A stretch of 64,000 nt of DNA from Euglena gracilis (Eukaryota > Euglenida > Euglenophyceae > Euglenales): assembly GCA_039621445.1 (NCBI GenBank), contig CP154956.1, forward strand, positions 25,036,743 to 25,100,742, read 5' to 3'. The notes beneath the pieces were generated by a model that did no database searches, had not been told where the DNA came from, and saw only the letters and a program-made list of their open reading frames with translations. The translations under genes and the position numbers were made by a program. This document shows, piece after piece, positions 9,311-20,429 of this stretch (positions within the stretch are counted from its first letter, which is position 1; every line of letters begins with the position of its first letter).

Positions 9311-10395
9311 TCAGGATGCATCGAAGAAACATACGCGAAAAATGATTTCTTGTAAGGGTGGTAATATTTTATCCCAAAAATCTTCAAAAATAGGTACATT
9401 AGTGGGTAAATCCCACCAATGAAAACACACATACGGTAGGTGGGTGAACCATTCCGCTTCCGGAATGATGGGTAATGGAATAACTCCACGGGCTTCCTCC
9501 CGCAGAATTTTCTCAACCACGCATTCGAGAAGTTTTGGGGGAGCGTGAATCCATAACACGTATCACCCCAAAATTTATCAAACACGTTGGAGTGTTGTGA
9601 CCAATGACGTGGCAAACGGGCATGTGCATTGGATGAAAAGGCATCGATTTCCAATGCCAAATCGAAAGAATCAGCCAATGTCGCTATTTTGGAAAACCAT
9701 CGTTCCAAAATTCGATATTGACCAAAATTGAAAGCATTCCATACGCGTTTCGCGTATTCATGCACCCGATTTCCGGGTTGGAGTGAAGAAACACAATGAA
9801 TGGATCCACAAACATGCGGGTTGTCTTCCACTACCTCAAGGGTTAATCCCAATGGAGTTTGGACAAGCTGGGGTTTTCCCCATTCCGCATCAAATTTGTA
9901 CCAAGTGTGATCGGGATGGTGATTAAGAATGACGCTTTTCGCGTTTCCAAACAACGAGGCCAATCCGCGTTGTTGGAGTACTCGGTGTATCGCCGCGCAT
10001 TGCGGGCTACAACCAAGTGTATCCTTGGGTGTGGATTCCGTTTTCGGAATTGCGATTAGTGTCGGATTTTGAACTAAACATCCACAATCGAAATCCAATT
10101 GAGTGGATATTCTCCTGCAGTGCACACATTGGAAGGAAGTATGATGGTGTGACGGGTGTGCATGTAAGTGGGTGTCGATGGCATTAGCCGGCGAGTCTTG
10201 TACAGGTGTGCGTGGATTCGGCACAACTGGTGGGAAACGGAGTGGTGGTGTAGCGGGGCGACTACTCGTCACCGTACGTACTGCAGGCCTTTGGGCTTTC
10301 GTCTTGTAACCCAGTGAAACGGCGGGGGTACCACTACTCGCTTGCCCTACCTCATGTGGAACGCGCGTAGGTGTGTCATTGGGTAGGTGTGTCAT
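9311..10395 (-). CDS. Protease-RT linker with adenine-methylase-like (Dam/DIRS MT-like) module
   Basis: At about 9660-9560 the product has EIDAFSSNAHARLPRHWSQH; after a frameshift it reads WIHAPPKLLECVVEKILREE and continues through IPLPIIPEAEWFTHL. This is the same arrangement as two other modules in the window (21737-22230 and 41636-42060): Asp-x-Phe-Ala/Ser, Asn, then an (N/A/T)PP/PF box, a helix, and a VP-W motif. It resembles the phage Dam-type N6-adenine methylase family also reported in DIRS elements; here the NPP box reads APP, so activity is doubtful. The N-terminal part is Cys-rich (CVHCRR ... CGC ... CSPQC). Confidence 0.55.
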
Positions 10396-11020
10396 TGTGG
10401 TGGGAGGCTTTCTCCGTACCCCGTTTGTGGAAAACGGTTGTTGGTGTGGTGGATAACAGTGTTGCCATTGTGGGTAACGGTGTTGGAAAAGTGGTGGTCA
10501 TCATGGTGGATGCCAACGGTGATGGTGGTTTGGGTGGCATTGAAGTGTTGGGTGCTGTGCGCAAACCGTGGGAGTGGCAATCCACAACCAATCGGTACTG
10601 GCGTAAAAATGGTAGCCCAAAATTACGTCAGACCCGTGAATTCCGGACTCGTAACCCCAAATATTGGTGAAATGTTGTAATTGTGGGGGGTGTGAGTGAT
10701 GCTTGGGAATGATGGGCAAGAGTATCTCGAGCACACATCCCAAATCACCACCGCACATGGGCGTGTTATCCGCGGTTGTAATTTTGATCGGTTTCTTGGC
10801 GCTTATCAAGAGGGGGGTCGGTATCAACCCCAACCGAAAGAGCAGTGCAATGCGACAACCAGTGCCAATTAAAATTTTAACTTTGGTGGAGAAATTTTGA
10901 ATGCGGATTTCCGCTTGGACGAGTAATTCCATTGGTGGTACGCAAAGTGAAGGGTCTGGCGGAAATGTGTTTGCATGCCAACTTTCCCATGAACCCTTTC
11001 CTACTTTGCTCAGCATTCCG
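10396..11020 (-). CDS. Retropepsin-like protease region, degenerate
   Basis: On the minus strand near 10900 the product reads MELLVQAEIRIQNFSTKVKI then LIGTGCRIALLF, where retropepsins have (L/I)(L/I)D(T/S)GA. The catalytic Asp appears to be Gly, so this copy would be inactive. It lies between the CCHC gag and the methylase-like module, the usual gag-pro-pol position. The Asn/Thr/Pro/His-rich downstream stretch (10395-10590) is a low-complexity linker and is also present in the plus-strand copy at 35000-35230. Confidence 0.6.
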
Positions 11021-11160
11021 AGCGGAAAGTGTGGAGTGGGGGGTAGGGGACACGAAATATTTCCGGGTACCGACCGTGAAGGCGGATTGGCAGGGGGGGC
11101 AAGGTTGATCAGGTCTTACCTCCATCTGTTCATCAGCCCAGAGGTCCGTGCCCTGCTCTC

Positions 11161-12122
11161 CTACTCCAAGTCCGAACCGGCCGCATAGCCGGCAACGGAC
11201 TTTTTGGTGGAATAGATGGAATTCAATGAGCGCACCGCCATTCGGGCCTCATTAAATTCCCCGTCCGAGGTCTCATCCCCCTCCCTGCCCGAAGCCTGGG
11301 TGTCCTCCTCCAAAGAAGAAATCTTGAAACCGACTTTTTGCCGGTTGGAGGAGTTACCACGGTCCTCGCGGCGCTTACCGCGGTTTCCGCAGCCGGGCCG
11401 GGGGGAACGAGATCTGGGACATTTGGATGAGTGGTGGTCGTTGGAACCGCAAAGTGAACAACGGGATTTGTGGCGGGATCCCACATAACGGGGGGAACGG
11501 TATTCCGTTCTTCCGTCAAACCGTCGTGGTGAACGGGTTTCCCGTCGACCATGACCGGTGTACCGGGGTTTCCCCGGTGACTCGCGCGAAGAGGATGATC
11601 CACTTCGCGAACGAGATCGTGAAGAATCGCGATTGAAATCCCGTTTTCGGGTAGAGGGGCCAGGTGACCGACCGCGAGAAGGACAGGTTTCCCGACCATC
11701 ACGCGATGGTGACTTGGGCCTACTACCGCCAAAGCGGTTCTCCGAAGACCGTGAAACTCCCGATTGACGTGAAAACGCCGAGGAACCCAATCCCTGTGAG
11801 GAGGTCGATCCCCTTGGGCTTCAATACGCTTTCGTGCATCGGGATTCGGGCATTCCCGAGACATGTGACCAGATTTGTTGCACAAAAAGCACAGTTTATC
11901 CGTGCCTTGGTCCGAAGAACGCTGATTCCGCGTTTTCGGTCCCGTGGTGGGTGATCTTGGTGACATGGGTGATTTTTGCAACGCATTGACCGCCCCCGCA
12001 GGGATTCCCGTGGTGGGATGCGTTTGGAAAGCGGACTGTATTTGACCCAAAACTTGTGTGAGCTTGAGTTGCTTTGACACATAATTCCAACGTTTGGCAA
12101 GAGTCATCTCATGCCTCGCCAA
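11161..12122 (-). CDS. Gag nucleocapsid: CCHC knuckle and Arg/Ser-rich tail
   Basis: The frame includes KRWNYVSKQLKLTQVLGQIQ, a CCHC zinc knuckle CFLCNKSGHMSRECPNP, and, after a frameshift near 11780, an Arg/Ser-rich segment (RSRSRSGSSSSRESPG) with another Cys/His motif (SRCSLCGSNDHHSSKCP). It is closely related to the plus-strand copy at 33712-34515, which carries CFLCNKRGHTSRFCPNH. Function: packaging of element RNA, by family. The 11161-11790 and 11223-12122 frames together form the full C-terminal gag. Confidence 0.85.
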
Positions 12123-12982
12123 CTCCTCGATGGATATCCTTCACGAGGGATGGAGTGAAATGCAACAAAACCGCATCGAATTGTTCGCGCATTTGCTTCT
12201 CGCTAAGTTCATCAACTTCGGAAGCAAGTGCTAACCATTTGGCATACCAAAGGTCAATGGATTTCCATTTGCGATCCGATGGTGCGCATTGTCGCCATTT
12301 CTTCTCCAGGGTAGTTGGTTGAAGCGTATTGCTCATCCAGGTCATCGAATGATACGCCACTACGTACCACCAAATTGCGTGCTCGTTCTCGCTCCTCCCT
12401 CGGTAGGCAATCGATGAATTCCATCTTGACTACCTCGGGATTCGGGTCTTGGGTGGGTCCCTTAAGTGCCCAGTTGTACTCCAAGTCCCGAAAAAATTGT
12501 CTCCATGTGGTTGGATCCGCGTCCCATTGAGGTTTCACCTTGTTCGCGATTGCGATGGTGCCCTTGAAGTCTCTCTGAGTAACCCGCTGACCCTCGGTGG
12601 TATTCCAGGTGTTCGGGTCCGGGTAATTCTTAACACCAAACGCGTTTCGCGGATTTTCCGCTCCATGTGTACCCCGTGCAGGATTTCCCGCACCAAGTGT
12701 AGGGGTTGCGGATTTTCCTGCGAAATGTGGTGAAATTCTCCCGGTGGGGCGGGTTTCCCGCCGAAAACCTGATGGGTGATCTGGTATTCCAGAACCCATT
12801 GGTGGTTGGCAAAATCGCGAATGCGATACAAGACCAATACCAGGTGTGGGGTGTTGGTTCATTCCTCGTACAAGGTTGTAATGTTGAATTTCTTGATGGA
12901 GCCTCGAATTTTCGAGCGGTGGATCAAATTCCTCATCGGAAATGTCATGTGAAAAGTGGGTTTGTGGTGCGGGCAAAAGCAA
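12109..12982 (-). CDS. Gag capsid-like region
   Basis: Two frames (12982-12254, 12360-12109) join into a capsid-like sequence: KVKPQWDADPTTWRQFFRDL, MEFIDCLPREERERARNLVV, CAPSDRKWKSIDLWYAKWLA, EKQMREQFDAVLLHF. The Trp spacing and helical pattern fit Ty3-type capsid. The plus-strand relative at 33500-34070 keeps the same blocks. Upstream (12840-12640) the product is rich in Gly-Asn-Pro-type repeats that coincide with DNA dyads. Frameshift between the two pieces near 12300. Confidence 0.8.
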
Positions 12983-13075
12983 AGGTGGTACAATTCACGT
13001 TTTCGCGTGTGGTTGTACCAAATTCGCGGTGGACGTAGGGATTCCTACTCCAGAAACGGTAATTTGAGAACGCGA

Positions 13076-15141
13076 TTACGGGACATTTGGAATACCAACC
13101 GCAGCGCTTACCGCGGTGGGTGGTGGCACAACCGGTACCGGAGTGGACATTCTATCCAAATTCGCGGACATGTCATGCACCGTTTCTTCCAGATGTTCCA
13201 CCAAGTGGAGTTGGCCGCAAATACGGTCAACCTCAGTCTCCAAATGCCTAATGCGTTTGCGGTAACGGGAAAAATCATCCAAGTGTGGCCACTTTCAGAA
13301 ACCAAGTGTACATCTTGGACAAGCTTTCCTTGGGACTCCTCCACATTCCGGATTTGACCCGCAAGCGCTTTAACTGCATTTGAGACTGTTTGCAATTGGT
13401 GGGGTGGCTTGGTGGGGGTTTCCGCGGTGGTGCGTGAATTTTCTGCGGATGGCTTTTTCAACAACGCAGAAATTCGTCCATCCAACCGTGAAACCTCATC
13501 TTGCATGGATCGGGCATTCTGATTCACAGATTCCTCAAGTTGAATCAAACTCGTGCAAAATGCTTGCAAGGTTTCCTTGTTGTCACCAAGCATATTGTCA
13601 TAAAATGAGCTAAATTCCGCTGACTCGGATATCCGAGCGCGCGAAACATTGGGAAGTGAGCGAATTTCCGCTAATGTGGTGGACAAGAAGGTACAACGGG
13701 TTTGCAATTCCCCAATAGCGGCCTGAATACCACTAATGTCAGGAATTCGCTTGGAAAGTGCGGAAACATGCTCTTGCAAACCGACAACGGTGGCATTAAT
13801 ACCGCCAATGTCCGTTTGCATTTGTTTTTGCGCGAAATCCAACCGTTGTGTGGAATCCGCGATTTTCGCGTTCAAGGAGGTTAATCCATATTGATTTGCG
13901 GCACAATGGCAGGATTTTTGCTCCAAATGTAGGATTTGTTCCTCCAAAAGTTTGATTTGCGTACGGGGAACAAAAGTTTGTTGCACTTTCGCCTGAAATT
14001 GCCTCAAATGCTCGATTTCTGAGCAAAGATGCAAAATCCGTTGTTGGGCTTCTTGGAAAGAAGTGGTGAGTGCGGCAAAACGCTCAACCGCGACAAAGTT
14101 ACAGATTTCAGGCATTTTGGGGCTGGCATTTTGCGCGTGTGACTGATGCTGCAATTGCAGTAGCATTGTTGAACAAGATTCCACTTTGGCAAAAAGATGG
14201 CTCATACCATCTTGCACATGCAGAAACTTGGAATCATTCCGCATTTCCGCTTCATGCAGTGTTTCACTGATTTGTTGGAAATTTTGTGGAAGTTGGATGC
14301 GCAAAATACTGTCAACACTTTCTCGAAAAAGCTGAAGGTCTTTCCCTGCATTTTCAAAATTGTGTTGGCAATATTTGCCGATTTCCTGCAAATAATTCCA
14401 GCAATATTCCAGTTTGGTGTTGACAACCCTTTGATTGTCCTCATCAAACTGCATCACTTTGTTGAGCGTGGTTGCGCATTCCGCAACACATTGGTGGACG
14501 TGCAAAATGTGTTTGCTAAGCGGATGATCCGCTGGAAGTTGACCGAGAATTCGGAAAACATCACCAGGGGTGAGGTTATCCCTCAAATCATCATTATAGT
14601 CCTCCACAATGGAAACGGCACAAGAGATTTCCGGCACCACCAGACGCATATCTGGATTCCTTGGCAATGCAGGGAAAACCGCAGTTTCCGCGGGTAATCC
14701 CGGCAATGCGTGAAATGGAGTGGAGGGTGGTAATTGAGGGGGGGGTTGGAAAAAACACGGTGTTTCCACCGAGTTGCACTCCAAAAGGCCCACCGGTGCT
14801 TCCACCGGGGATCTTTTGGGTGTGAACAGAGCAAAGGGCAAATACCCCTCACTTTGTTCATTGATAACCAAATGTAAAGTCAAACGGGGTTCATCCCCAT
14901 TATCCTTGTGATCCAAATGGGCTTGGGCAAGGGGCTCATCCCCTCGCCGCATCAATGATGGGTGAACCGGGATGGAGGTAGGCATTTTGCCACCTACATC
15001 CCGCACAATCAATGACAATGATGATGAAGAGGGTTCATTACCCCCTTGCAACAATAAAGGCGTTTCGCCTTGTGAAAATAACAATTGATGCAATGTGTCT
15101 TCTTGTTGCTTGGGGGGTCGGGAGTTGGAACTTGTTTCCAT
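13076..15141 (-). CDS. Gag N-terminal coiled-coil protein (677 aa)
   Basis: A true ATG lies at 15141, about 320 bp downstream of the PBS. Residues about 200-620 are long heptad-like helices (for example LEEQILHLEQKSCHC, LIQLEESVNQNARSMQDEVS). After a frameshift near 13290, coding continues as YRKRIRHLETEVDRICGQLH. No enzymatic motif. It occupies the gag start of the giant element, and a homologue at 27320-29559 is flipped internally. Likely role: assembly of particles through coiled coils, inferred from position and structure. Confidence 0.75.
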
Positions 15142-15460
15142 CGAACCGTTCCAATCCCCGCCATCTTCTTAAAGATTGCTCAATGAACTCATCAACAATT
15201 CATAGTCAAATTTGTGGTTGGAGGTTGTGCTCTGGGTAAAAAGGCAAAAACCCAAAAAGTCACTGAAATAAGCAGAGAAACAGGGACCAGAAAGGTTGTA
15301 TCGGCGAACACCGAACAGAGCCTTCTGAGACCTGTATCCTTGCTTAAATGTTGGCTAGGGGCCAGGAACAGTACTTTCACCGTGTTTCACGGCTCAGTAC
15401 GATCCTCACCACCAGTCAACAACAGAGTTTCTCTGTGTGGAACGTCTGTGTGGGATCGTT

Positions 15461-15479
15461 GCCTAAATCTGCTGCCAAG
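15461..15479 (-). promoter_or_regulatory. Candidate primer-binding site of the giant element
   Basis: Immediately inside the LTR the minus strand reads CTTGGCAGCAGATTTAGG. TGGCAGCAGA resembles the initiator-tRNA-Met type PBS (TGGTAGCAGA or TGGTATCAGA), and the second family member at 29641-29657 has exactly TGGTAGCAGA. Confidence 0.65.
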
Positions 15480-15903
15480 TGTACGTCCAAAGCTTTCCCT
15501 TTTCCCCTTTTTGGGGCTTACTGAAAAAGTCTTTCGCTTTCACCTTGGTGCGCAACCTACTTATGGTAGGGAAAAGTCTTTGGAGTAACAAAAAGTGGTT
15601 TTCCCCTTTTGTTCCCAATTCCCCAAGAGGCAAAGCACAAGACAAAGACTTCAGAAGTTTCCTCTGAAGTCAAGTTCAGTTGTTTCGAGGGTTTTTCCCT
15701 CAGACAAAAACAATGGTGCAACTGGTGAAGCTTGACAGTAAGGAATACCACCTGTGCAGGAAGGAGAGAAAAGTGCTGACGTGTCCAGGGGCAGATCCCA
15801 GAAGGGTCTGCCACGATCTTACCAACTGTGGTTTCCACAGTGGTGCGACCGTCAGAGAACCCACTCTGCAGATATCCTGCAGTGCTGGGACGTGCCTGGT
15901 ACA
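15480..15903 (-). repeat. 5' LTR of the giant Ty3-like element (424 bp)
   Basis: On the minus strand it begins TGTACC and ends CGTACA, so it has TG...CA with inverted TGTAC/GTACA termini. Related LTRs: 29658-30076 (minus, 419 bp), 40514-40936 (plus, 423 bp) and 53156-53466 (plus, 311 bp). All four share the internal 14-mer CACAGGTGGTATTC after a pyrimidine-rich run, except that here the run is purine-interrupted. The sequence is well diverged from the 29.7/40.5-kb pair, so it is an older or different subfamily. Confidence 0.8.
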
Positions 15904-16054
15904 CACAAACAGCTTGCCGTCAAGTAGGTGTAAGACGAGTGGTATGACAATGTTGTGGAGGACGTTGTGTGCACCATGCATTGCATCTGGAAGAACTCGG
16001 GTTCGTGGAAGAGCTGTGAGAATTGCTGACGGTCTTTTCTGGACCTTTCAAATA

Positions 16055-16430
16055 CTCCCACGTTACCATCCCCCGCCCCCATTATGTACCCCCCATTATG
16101 TACCCCCTGGGGAGGAGGTACATAATGGGAGGGGATGGTAGCTCACTGTCATAACACTTTTTTTAAAGAATTTCCCCCAAAAAATCGACGTTTTTGGGAC
16201 GTTTTCAAAAAGTAACATTTGGCAAATGTGCTGAAAATTGACCATTTATTGCGAACATCCAGAAAGTTGCGAAAAATGACCCCTTTTGGGCTGTTCGGTC
16301 GGGTCTGGGAATGGGACTTGGGTACCCCCCCCCATTGTGTACCTCCCCCCCACTATGTACCTCCCCCCCAATTTCGGCCTCCCGGGGGGAGGTACATAAT
16401 GCGGGGGGGGGGGGGATGGGAGTTGAACAC
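16055..16430. repeat. Pair of foldback repeats built on CATTATGTACC
   Basis: The first hairpin (about 16063-16143) has arms ACCATCCCC...GGGGATGGT enclosing CATTATGTACC and GGTACATAATG. A second, G-rich hairpin (about 16318-16425) repeats CTATGTACCTCCCCC and GGTACATAATG. Between them is 180 bp of A-rich DNA without a credible gene. Probably a foldback or MITE-like element of about 360 bp. Confidence 0.55.
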
Positions 16431-16850
16431 ATGTCCACGGGACAGTTCTTCCCAATGCGACGTCACGTGTTGTTCGTCCGGATATGCCACAGTACCGTCG
16501 TTCAAAACACATGTCGATTGCGTTTTTTTCACATCCTCCACATACGGCTTGTGTTTGGTGTCAGCAAGGACAATACGTCCTGGGGTGTGTTCAGCCAGCC
16601 CCCAAACACCGCACAAAAGTTTGATTAACAGAAGCCAGTTTTTTTCAGCCTTCTCCACACAGTCACACGACTAAATCCTGTCTTCTTGCTTCTTCGTGCC
16701 ATGGTGAAAAACTGAATGTCTTGCGCAGAATGTTTTTAGAAATAAGGAAGTCCTTCAAAGCACAAAGGGAAGAATCACCAGACAAAAAGCGGCCACATGA
16801 AGTGCAGAATCGCAGCAGTATACGGCTAAAAAGACCAATTGCCAAAAATG
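16431..16850. other. No gene recognised
   Basis: Short frames occur on both strands but none shows a family motif. I see no convincing gene between the foldback pair and the AAAGCC-rich repeat. Confidence 0.3.
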
Positions 16851-16975
16851 GGTAGCAAAAAAGCCGAAAAGCCAAAAGTGAATGGCATAATCGCCGAAAA
16901 GCCGAAAAACAACGGCTGAAAACCCGAAAAGCCGCAAAAAAAACGTGTCAAAAAGCCGAAAAGCCAAAATGAAAC
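16851..16975. repeat. AAAAGCCGAAAAGCC simple-repeat tract
   Basis: Degenerate tandem units of AAAAGCCG/AAAAGCCA, at least seven in about 120 bp. No coding evidence. Confidence 0.6.
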
Positions 16976-17039
16976 ACTCATGGGCGGGAACAGAGGTACA
17001 CGCCGTGTGGATCACACACAATGCCTGTTAAACGACAAA

Positions 17040-17184
17040 CGACTAAAATACCGGACGATGCCTGCCGGTGGTGGGGCGAACCGAATCCACTTTTTATTAC
17101 ACAAAATGCAAGTCTAATACCGGACGATGCCTGCCGGTGGTGGGGCGAACCGAATCCACTTTTTATTACACAAAATGCAAGTCT
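17040..17184. repeat. 72-bp tandem duplication
   Basis: Two near-perfect copies begin at ATACCGGACGATGCCTGCC and end in ACACAAAATGCAAGTCT. Each unit contains the small dyad CCGGACGATGCCTGCCGG. Confidence 0.8.
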
Positions 17185-17224
17185 CTCACAGGTGCATTGC
17201 GCCGGCCACCAATCTTTTTTTTTT

Positions 17225-17320
17225 AGGCACGGGTCGGCACGGCTCGGCACGGCTCGGCACGACTCGGCACGGCTCGGCACGGCTCGCACAGCTCGGCACG
17301 GCTCGGCACGGCTCGCACCT
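17225..17320. repeat. CGGCACGGCT decamer array
   Basis: About nine direct copies of CGGCACGGCT with minor variants, preceded by an eight-base T run. It continues into a GTGTCG-rich G/C segment to about 17400. Confidence 0.8.
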
Positions 17321-17570
17321 GTATCGCGCGTGTCGTGCCCGCGCGTCGCCTGTGCGAGCGTGTCGCCCGTGTCGGCGTGTTGTTCTTTGCCGTCGTGACG
17401 GGTCGCCGCGAGCCGTTGCACCCGCCTGTCACTTGGGCGGTTCCACTTCCATTATCGCTGGCATTACCCATTGGAGTGTGGGCCCTTTTCTATTTTTTTT
17501 GCGTCAGAGATGGTGCAAACATGTCCTCTTCCGAGGGGTCTCACCTCGGGCGGGTGCACGGGATGCAAAT

Positions 17571-17776
17571 TGGACGTCTCAGAATATTCTTTTGTTCTTC
17601 TTGAAATCCTCGAATTCCCAATTTTATTGATATCCCAATTGACCAAAAGACGTAAACACAAATCAATGTGAAGACATAGAACCAGAGCCAGCAGTCTGCG
17701 GGGGAAAAGTTCGAATTAGGAATACAAAATTCTGTTCGGCAGTTGGTAAGATAAGAAGGTCAGCAAATAATTCGCA
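17571..17776 (-). repeat. 3' LTR of the 17.6-24.3 kb element
   Basis: Starts TGGACGTCTC, ends AATTCGCA; 206 bp. About nine differences from the right copy. Left TSD CAAAT at 17566-17570. Confidence 0.9.
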
Positions 17777-18127
17777 CACGCCCCCCATGCCGGAGGACGC
17801 AGTGCCACAGGCACAGGACGAAACGGCATCACACCACAAAACAAGATGGCTTTACTGCTTTTCAAGCGCTGATGAATGGTGTTCAACACAAATTGTCCAC
17901 AAAAAGGTTCAGAACGACAAATGTCAACACAAAGGAAGGTAAAAGAGGTTACTTCCGACGTTCACCATGGTCCCTTCGCTTCGTGGTTGGCTTGCCATTC
18001 AAAGGTAACACAACCCTGGGCGAAACACCTCGCATCAATGGAAGGTTTGTGAGTGAAAGCATTCAAAGGTTAGACAACAATCCACCCATGGCGAGGCAGG
18101 TTGGTGTCTCCTGACCCGAAAAACCAT
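17777..18127. other. Noncoding end of the LTR element
   Basis: Contains a modest purine-rich tract on the minus strand next to the LTR (GGCATGGGGGGCGTG), a possible PPT, then sequence with no convincing ORF. Confidence 0.4.
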
Positions 18128-19408
18128 CTAAAGGCCCCCTGGGGGGTTTGACTTTCCTCCCGCGTGACCGAAAGCACGATAAAAAAATTTGGGGGGAGGC
18201 CAGGCTGTCTCTTGTGATGCCAACCCCCATTCACATTCCGAAACGTCGCAAAACATTCTGAGCGCCTGGCGTAGGATCGATTGTAAATTGTGATCCACAC
18301 AATAACTCTTGAAAACCTCATTCATTCTGCCTCCTGGCTGCACAAACGAATCCCATGTACTGCTGCTTGCCGGAAAATTATCCCACCAAACCAAAATTTC
18401 CATCCCCCTTGGTACTTGTGCATCAACATCTTGTAAACATTGTAAAAACCCAGTTGTGCTTGATCTTCTTCTGACATCTGGAGGGGGGGCTCCCCTCACT
18501 GGTCTGGCATGGGGGTGTCACCCTCCACTGGGGCTTCCACAACCACATCACCGGTCAAAAGGTCTGGGTCTTCTTCCAAAACACTTCCTTCGTGCAAAGC
18601 AACCTCCCACTTTTTGCACAAACCCAAAGAGACATCAATGACCCCTCCCAAAGATGGACTGCTTGCAATTTGCACTGAATTGAACTGTCCTTGCCAGGGG
18701 GGGGGAAAGCTTGGGCCATGATTTGTTCGGCCATCTTTTGTTGTGCACCAAAACATAATCATCTTCTTGAATTTTTGCTGGTACCCTCCCTTTGTTGGCA
18801 CTCTCAAAATCCTTTTTCCTCAATTCTTTAAATCTCTGGGAAGCTCTTTCTTGAATTTCCAATTGGGTAAAAAGCCAGGAATGGGTTTCTGGGTTTGTCA
18901 CCGGTTCTGGTGGTAATTCAAACCTCCAAGCCGGTCTTCCCAAAAACATTTCATGGTGTGATAACATTGTTGTGGGGGAAATCTGTGAATTCATCAAAAA
19001 CGTGCAATAGGAATCAGTTTGAACCCAATTTTTGTCCTTGGAAGAAAGGCTCAAAGCTCTCATATTCTGCAAAAACATTTTGTTGACATTTTCAACCAAA
19101 CCGTTTGATCTGGGGCTCCGGGGTAGCGAAAACGATAAATTCACGTCTAGAGCTTTAAAGTCTGTCTGGTAAAAACCACTGGGATGTCTGAATTTCACGT
19201 CGTTGTCATACCTCACAACGGACCGTTTTCCAAAAACAGAAATACACCGGTCCAAAATAAGTCTCAAAACACCTTCTCCAGTTACCGTTTTCTGTGTGGG
19301 GATGAATTGGCAAAAATAGGACAAATTTTCGACCAAAGTCAGGACATAGTCAAAACCATTGTAGGGGTCCATTTGCACAAACTCCAGACACAAAACGTTG
19401 TTGCTCAC
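18128..19408 (-). CDS. Integrase with chromodomain-like tail
   Basis: Core motifs: first Asp in VQMDPYNGFDYVLTLVENLS, second in VVRYDNDVKF, Glu in RSNGLVENVNKMF, the D,D35E arrangement. It continues through an integrase C-terminal region (KIQEDDYVLVHNKRW) and, after a frameshift near 18640, frames at 18807-18128 include MEILVWWDNFPASSSTWDSF, reminiscent of a chromodomain (V-W-p-sTW). Orientation agrees with the RNase H and RT core to its right. Stop-free core of about 250 codons. Confidence 0.85.
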
Positions 19409-20429
19409 TGTTGGAATCGGTAAAAAAAATCACCTTTCCACGGCCACTGGGGCGGTTCTGTTTTGAAACGTTGCAAATTTCACATGTCATCACAATGGCC
19501 TTGCAAATTTCCAACATGTCTTTCTTCGAAACCTTGGACTGAAAATGGCTCATAGAAAACAACAGTGTCCTTTCAGCACCAACATGGTTGCTTGCCTTGT
19601 GACATTCATTCATGACATACATACATTCATCCAAACAAACCTTCAACAAATAAGACGGAACAACCAATTTTCCTTCACAGTACATTGCCTTGGCGGATCT
19701 GAACCAAAACTCATTGTCAATGAAACAGGGTTTTGAAACCTCCACTTTCTCCCAAAAATCTTTCAGTTCTGAATTCAAATAATCCTTTTCAGACACTTGC
19801 ACTCTGTGGGACAAACTGAAAATCTTTTGCAAAAGCAGGTCAAGCTGCACATCCATTTTCTGAAAAGCGTTCCTTGCTTCTTCCTCAAAACGAATTTCAA
19901 ATTTGTTCTCAAAGTCAACACGAGACAAAAAATCACACAGCTCATTTTTGCAACCTACAACATGAACGATATTCAGTTTGAACTGGTGCAAAACCACATA
20001 CATCATTCTCAGCCTTTTGTTGAGGGGGGGTTTACCCTTCAGAAAAGAGGTGGCTGCCTCATTGTCTGTCATCCACACAATTGGCAGATTTTGCAAAATC
20101 CTTGTTTGTGAAGCAATGGTCAACACACCACTCAAAATTTCCTTTTCCCAGGTGGTGTATTTTTTTCTCGCCTCACTCCATTTCCAGTTGTAGTGGCCCA
20201 AAGGTACCAAACTCATTTCACTTGGGTAGTAGCTTTTCAGGGTTCCATCCACTTTCACACCACTTGTTCGAAACATTTCAGGAATTTGTGTTTGTTGGAG
20301 GGTTTGCCACTGAAACAAAGCAGAACCACCTCCCAAATCCGAACTGTCAGTCACCAAAACAATCTCTCCTGAACTCCTGGGGGTAACCAAAACATCAAGG
20401 GATGACAATTTCCTTTTCAAAGCATTCAA
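19350..20429 (-). CDS. RNase H domain and integrase zinc-binding region
   Basis: RNase H-like start EIVLVTDSSDLGGGSALFQW, then KYTTWEKEILSGVLTIASQ, VWMTDNEAATSFLKG and a tether region ending at a His/Cys motif (NECHKASNHVGAERTLLFSM ... VMTCEICNVSKQNRPSGRG). The HHCC is intact. It overlaps the integrase frame by about 60 bp. Product chemistry: removal of template RNA during reverse transcription, and zinc-stabilised integrase N-terminus. Confidence 0.85.
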   Translation of the reverse strand: MNALKRKLSSLDVLVTPRSSGEIVLVTDSSDLGGGSALFQWQTLQQTQIPEMFRTSGVKVDGTLKSYYPSEMSLVPLGHYNWKWSEARKKYTTWEKEILSGVLTIASQTRILQNLPIVWMTDNEAATSFLKGKPPLNKRLRMMYVVLHQFKLNIVHVVGCKNELCDFLSRVDFENKFEIRFEEEARNAFQKMDVQLDLLLQKIFSLSHRVQVSEKDYLNSELKDFWEKVEVSKPCFIDNEFWFRSAKAMYCEGKLVVPSYLLKVCLDECMYVMNECHKASNHVGAERTLLFSMSHFQSKVSKKDMLEICKAIVMTCEICNVSKQNRPSGRGKVIFFTDSNSEQQRFVSGVCANGPLQWF

